From NCBI GenBank assembly GCA_965249005.1, contig CBDFLD010000021.1, positions 806,001-870,000 of the forward strand: a stretch of 64,000 nucleotides of DNA. Reading direction: 5' to 3'. Below the pieces are notes generated by a model. The model did not search any database, was not told the origin of the DNA, and saw only the letters and a program-made list of their open reading frames with translations. The position numbers were made by a program, and so were the translations under genes. This DNA is from CBDFLD01 sp965249005. GTDB taxonomy: Bacteria > Acidobacteriota > UBA6911. Below, one piece after another: positions 61,175-64,000 of the stretch (the stretch's first letter is position 1; every line of letters starts with the position of its first letter).

Positions 61175-62119
61175 TCAGGCCAGTGCGTCTCCGGGGGTTG
61201 CCTGGATTGCGGTAATGCAGGCAAGGTCGACAATATCCCGAACGCTGCAGCCCCGGCTCAAGTCGTTTGCGGGACGGGAAAGCCCCTGCAGGACCGGGCC
61301 GATCGAAACAGCGCCCGCGAGACGTTCGCACAGCTTGTAGCCGATATTGGCGGCCCCGAGGTCCGGGAACACCATCACGTTGGCCCGACCGGCAATGGGA
61401 CTATCGGGAGCCTTGATGGCAGCGATTCTGGGAACGAGGGCCGCATCGGCCTGCAGTTCGCCGTCGATGACGACGTCCGGGCATCTCTGTCGCACCATCT
61501 GGGTGGCTGCCGCGACTTTTTCCACCTCGGGATGCGCCGCGCTTCCCTTGGTGGAAAAGGAGAGCATGGCAATGCGCGGCTCCTCCTGCAGGAACGACCG
61601 CGCGCTCTCGGCGCTCGCAATGGCAATGTCCGCCAGCTGTTGGGCCGTTGGGTCGGCGACGACCGCGCAGTCCGCAAAGAGGAACGCCCCCCCCGATCCC
61701 ATGGCCATGTGGGGAAACACCATCAAGAAGAAGCTCGACACCGTCGAGACACCTCCAGCCAAACCGATTCCGATGATAGCCGCACGGACCGTGTCCGCGG
61801 TGGTCGATTGCGCTCCAGCCACGAAGCCGTCGGCCTCTCCCAGACGCACCATCAGCGCCGCGACCAGAAGTGGGTTTTCCAAGGCCGTTCTGGCCTCTTG
61901 TTCCCCGATGCTCTTGTGCCGTCGCAATTCGCGAAACATGGGCACATAGCTTTGCCCGAGTTGTTTCACCTGTGCTTGTTCGAGCAGTAGGGGGTCGGCG
62001 AGCCCGTCAGAACGCAAGATCTCTGCTGCTTGTTGAATGCGGGAATCGCCGCTTTCCGGGAAGACAATGCGCCGGGACTTTGCCCACGCACCTTGTCGAA
62101 TTCTATCCAGTACGTCCAT
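61175..62119 (-). CDS. pta: Phosphate acetyltransferase
   Basis: 314 residues of the PTA/PTB family: 'IVFPESGDSRIQQAAEIL', 'NPLLVAALMVRLGEADGFVAGAQST', 'FLFADCAVVADPTAQQLADIA', 'RIAMLSFSTKGSA' and 'NVMVFPDLGAANIGYKL'. It interconverts acetyl-CoA and acetyl phosphate. Phosphate butyryltransferase is a possible alternative, but the C-terminal 'GPVLQGLSRPANDLSRGCS' is typical of Pta. The ATG at 62119 overlaps the stop of the AtuA-family gene (TAATG), so the two are translationally coupled. No acetate kinase gene is adjacent. Confidence 0.92.
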   Translation of the reverse strand: MDVLDRIRQGAWAKSRRIVFPESGDSRIQQAAEILRSDGLADPLLLEQAQVKQLGQSYVPMFRELRRHKSIGEQEARTALENPLLVAALMVRLGEADGFVAGAQSTTADTVRAAIIGIGLAGGVSTVSSFFLMVFPHMAMGSGGAFLFADCAVVADPTAQQLADIAIASAESARSFLQEEPRIAMLSFSTKGSAAHPEVEKVAAATQMVRQRCPDVVIDGELQADAALVPRIAAIKAPDSPIAGRANVMVFPDLGAANIGYKLCERLAGAVSIGPVLQGLSRPANDLSRGCSVRDIVDLACITAIQATPGDALA

Positions 62120-63912
62120 TAAGCAATGGCCTCGAGGAGGCTTGGATCGACGCTCACTTCTGCGGCCAGCAGGTACTGAGCATAAGTCTTTCCTTGTGCG
62201 TCGAGCAGCAGGGAAAGGGTCCCGCCGCCGCCCAGGCTGTCGTGGAGCAGGAAGTTGACGGCGAGGAGATTGGATAAACAATGCCGGTCGACCTGCCCCT
62301 CACAAATGCCCTCGAAGTGGTCTTTGACGAATTTCGACGTCAGGTTGGCAATCATCCAATGGTAGATCTCCGGGGATCGCGCAATCAGTCCCACATTGCA
62401 GGTGTCACCCTTATCTCCGGAACGCGCCAGACATAGTCGGTACAGAGGTACGCGAACCTGAGTGCCTTCACTTTGACGCGGCTGCGGAGCCGACTCGATT
62501 TCAGGAACCGGTTCGGGCCCACTCGGGATTTCCGCCAGTGGGATGGCAGATTCCTTTTCGCCCAACCGCACTTTGAGCGGGACACGGTTGCGCGATATCA
62601 AGGCCGGCCAGTAACCCAGGACCTCCGATGCCCGTGGCCTGCCTTGGTCCGCAAGGTAGGTGATGCCGGGTATGGTGCCAAGAACTCGGGGCACCACTTG
62701 GGTGGAAAAGTGTTGGTCGATCTTGTTTCGGTCGGAGTCACGAACCCCGAGCTGGACCATGACCTCTCCGGGTTTCGTCGCGACGACAGACGGGTGGCAC
62801 GCATTCCATCCCACGTATTGCGTGATGGACGACTCGTAGTGATCGTGGCCGCCAGCGCTTGTCCAGAAGGCATCGGACAATCGATGTGCCTTGTCCATGG
62901 CGTCGTGTCCCGTGACGATCAGCCTGCCAAAGGCTCGATAGCCCTGATGGAAACTGATGGAGACTTTCAGCCGCTCCGGCGCGGGCAGACCCTGAACTCC
63001 CGACACTCGAACCCGGTCCGGTCCTTCTTGAGATAACTGGATGGTGTCGAAACGGGCCGTACAATCGGGAGACAGATACAGGGGGGGGCCTAGCTCGTAA
63101 AGAAGCTGCTCTGTGACCGTGTGGACCGTTACCAATCCTCCCGTGTTGTCATGTTTTGTGATGACGAAACTACCATCTGGGGAGGCCTCAACTAGTGGGT
63201 AGCCCATCTTGTCGTAACTGGGGACAAGTTGCCAGTCGGTGAAGTTCCCGCCGGTGCACTGCGGACCGCACTCTACAATGTGGCCGGCTACGACCCCGGC
63301 GGCGATGCGGTCCCAATCATCCGCAGCCCAACCGAACTCGAAGATCATCGGCGCGAGTGTGACAGCCGTGTCGGTGACACGGCCGGCAATCACGATATTC
63401 GCTCCCATCTCGAGTGCCCGAACCAGGGGCGCCGCGCCGATGTAAACGTTGGCGCTCAGCACGCGGTCTCGAATCTCTTTCAGGGGTCTCTCGGTCGAGA
63501 GATGAAGCAGCTGTTCACCTCCGCCAATCAGATCATCCAGGCCAGGATAGATGTCGTCCCCCAAAACGACCCCCACCCGAACGTGATCGGACAGCCCGAG
63601 CTCCTTGGCCAATGCCACAACAGCGTCGCGGCAGGCCAGGGGGTTGATCCCACCAGCATTGCTGATAATCCGAACGCCCTTTTCCACGCAGCCGGGCAAC
63701 ACGTCTCGGAGTTGGGCGAGAAAATCAGTGGCGTAGCCTGCGGTGGGTTTTCTTTGCCGTTGTTTTTGCAGAATCGCCATCGTTACCTCGGCCAAATAAT
63801 CCATGACCAGGTAGTCGATAGAACCGCCTTGGACTTGCCGCAGGGCCGCACCGGGGTCGTCTCCCCAGAAGCCGCCACAGTTGGCGATGATGATCTTGTC
63901 TGCGTGGGGCAT
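62119..63912 (-). CDS. AtuA family protein (DUF1446 plus C-terminal AtuA-like domain)
   Basis: 597 residues from the ATG at 63912; a TTG 12 codons upstream is the alternative. The first ~450 residues match DUF1446/AtuA: 'IIIANCGGFWGDDPGAA', 'IDYLVMDYLAEVTMAIL', 'RIISNAGGINP', 'GANIVIAGRVTDTAVTLAP' and 'GPQCTGGNFTDW'. The last ~100 are the small AtuA-like domain ('RLCLARSGDKGDTCNVGLIARS', 'LLHDSLGGGG'). In Pseudomonas AtuA belongs to acyclic terpene (citronellol/geraniol) use, but most homologues have unknown roles. Coupling to pta is unusual and may link it to acetyl-CoA produced by degradation. Confidence 0.85.
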   Translation of the reverse strand: MPHADKIIIANCGGFWGDDPGAALRQVQGGSIDYLVMDYLAEVTMAILQKQRQRKPTAGYATDFLAQLRDVLPGCVEKGVRIISNAGGINPLACRDAVVALAKELGLSDHVRVGVVLGDDIYPGLDDLIGGGEQLLHLSTERPLKEIRDRVLSANVYIGAAPLVRALEMGANIVIAGRVTDTAVTLAPMIFEFGWAADDWDRIAAGVVAGHIVECGPQCTGGNFTDWQLVPSYDKMGYPLVEASPDGSFVITKHDNTGGLVTVHTVTEQLLYELGPPLYLSPDCTARFDTIQLSQEGPDRVRVSGVQGLPAPERLKVSISFHQGYRAFGRLIVTGHDAMDKAHRLSDAFWTSAGGHDHYESSITQYVGWNACHPSVVATKPGEVMVQLGVRDSDRNKIDQHFSTQVVPRVLGTIPGITYLADQGRPRASEVLGYWPALISRNRVPLKVRLGEKESAIPLAEIPSGPEPVPEIESAPQPRQSEGTQVRVPLYRLCLARSGDKGDTCNVGLIARSPEIYHWMIANLTSKFVKDHFEGICEGQVDRHCLSNLLAVNFLLHDSLGGGGTLSLLLDAQGKTYAQYLLAAEVSVDPSLLEAIA

Positions 63913-64000
63913 TGTGGAGCCTATAAGTATTGTATGCAAAGGGATCAATCTAGAGCGGTGACAGTATAGGAGGTATAGGGCAGTTTCGCCAACCGCCTTC

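Noticed and set aside
1..64000. tRNA, rRNA, CRISPR array or replication origin
   Set aside because: No cloverleaf, rRNA-like stretch, regularly spaced repeats or DnaA-box cluster was recognised; a covariance-model search could still find a small RNA.

Overview
The window looks like chromosomal DNA of an uncultured Acidobacteriota-type bacterium. This is inferred from gene content: a VWFA-related/TPR giant protein, a GldA-GldFG-DUF4340 set, DUF4159, MoxR/DUF58/BatA-like genes, cohesin-FN3 secreted proteins and secreted beta-propellers. GC is moderately high. No rRNA, tRNA or CRISPR array was seen.

Layout: 0-7.5 kb (minus) holds a giant VWA/TPR secreted protein running off the left edge, an AmrS radical-SAM enzyme, a DUF4159 protein and a small secreted protein with a probable frameshift. 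7.8-12.7 kb (minus) is a three-gene ABC operon (ATPase, permease-GldG fusion, DUF4340). 13.2-15.2 kb (plus) is a soluble TPR histidine kinase. 15.2-17.0 kb (minus) is a metal/iron block: DUF3109 protein, bacterioferritin and Bfd ferredoxin. 17.1-23.4 kb (minus) is a sensing operon: secreted unknown protein, oligopeptide-type binding protein, NtrY-like kinase, and an NtrC-type regulator split just before its DNA-binding part. 24.1-26.85 kb is a cohesin/FN3 gene cut by an IS1380-family element with a 5-bp target duplication; a second gene on its far side is also truncated. 26.8-33.6 kb (minus) is an exopolysaccharide locus: two glycosyltransferases, a heparinase II/III protein and a broken asparagine synthetase. 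34.0-39.9 kb (plus) holds an M1 peptidase, an OPT transporter and a transglutaminase-like membrane protein. 40.1-42.7 kb (minus) is a second, secreted heparinase-like protein.

43.1-55.9 kb (minus) holds the MoxR/DUF58/VWA membrane complex genes, led by two secreted propeller genes and interrupted by an SGNH hydrolase block. Divergent from the propellers, at 56.1-57.6 kb (plus), is a phosphoesterase-like/tetraheme cytochrome c554 gene in which an in-frame TGA replaces the second cysteine of a PCGC motif, making it a selenoprotein candidate. 57.7-63.9 kb carries an acyl-CoA carboxylase beta subunit, a triple-repeat secreted protein, a TolB-like propeller, and a coupled AtuA-family/phosphate acetyltransferase pair.

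Six reading frames in the window are interrupted (about 7.18, 17.39, 28.28, 46.51, 48.73 and 56.37 kb), in addition to the two genes cut at the IS. Either this is a decaying or heavily pseudogenised region, or the assembly carries indel and substitution errors. Each interruption is listed separately because some (the TGA and the TAATG split) may be functional.
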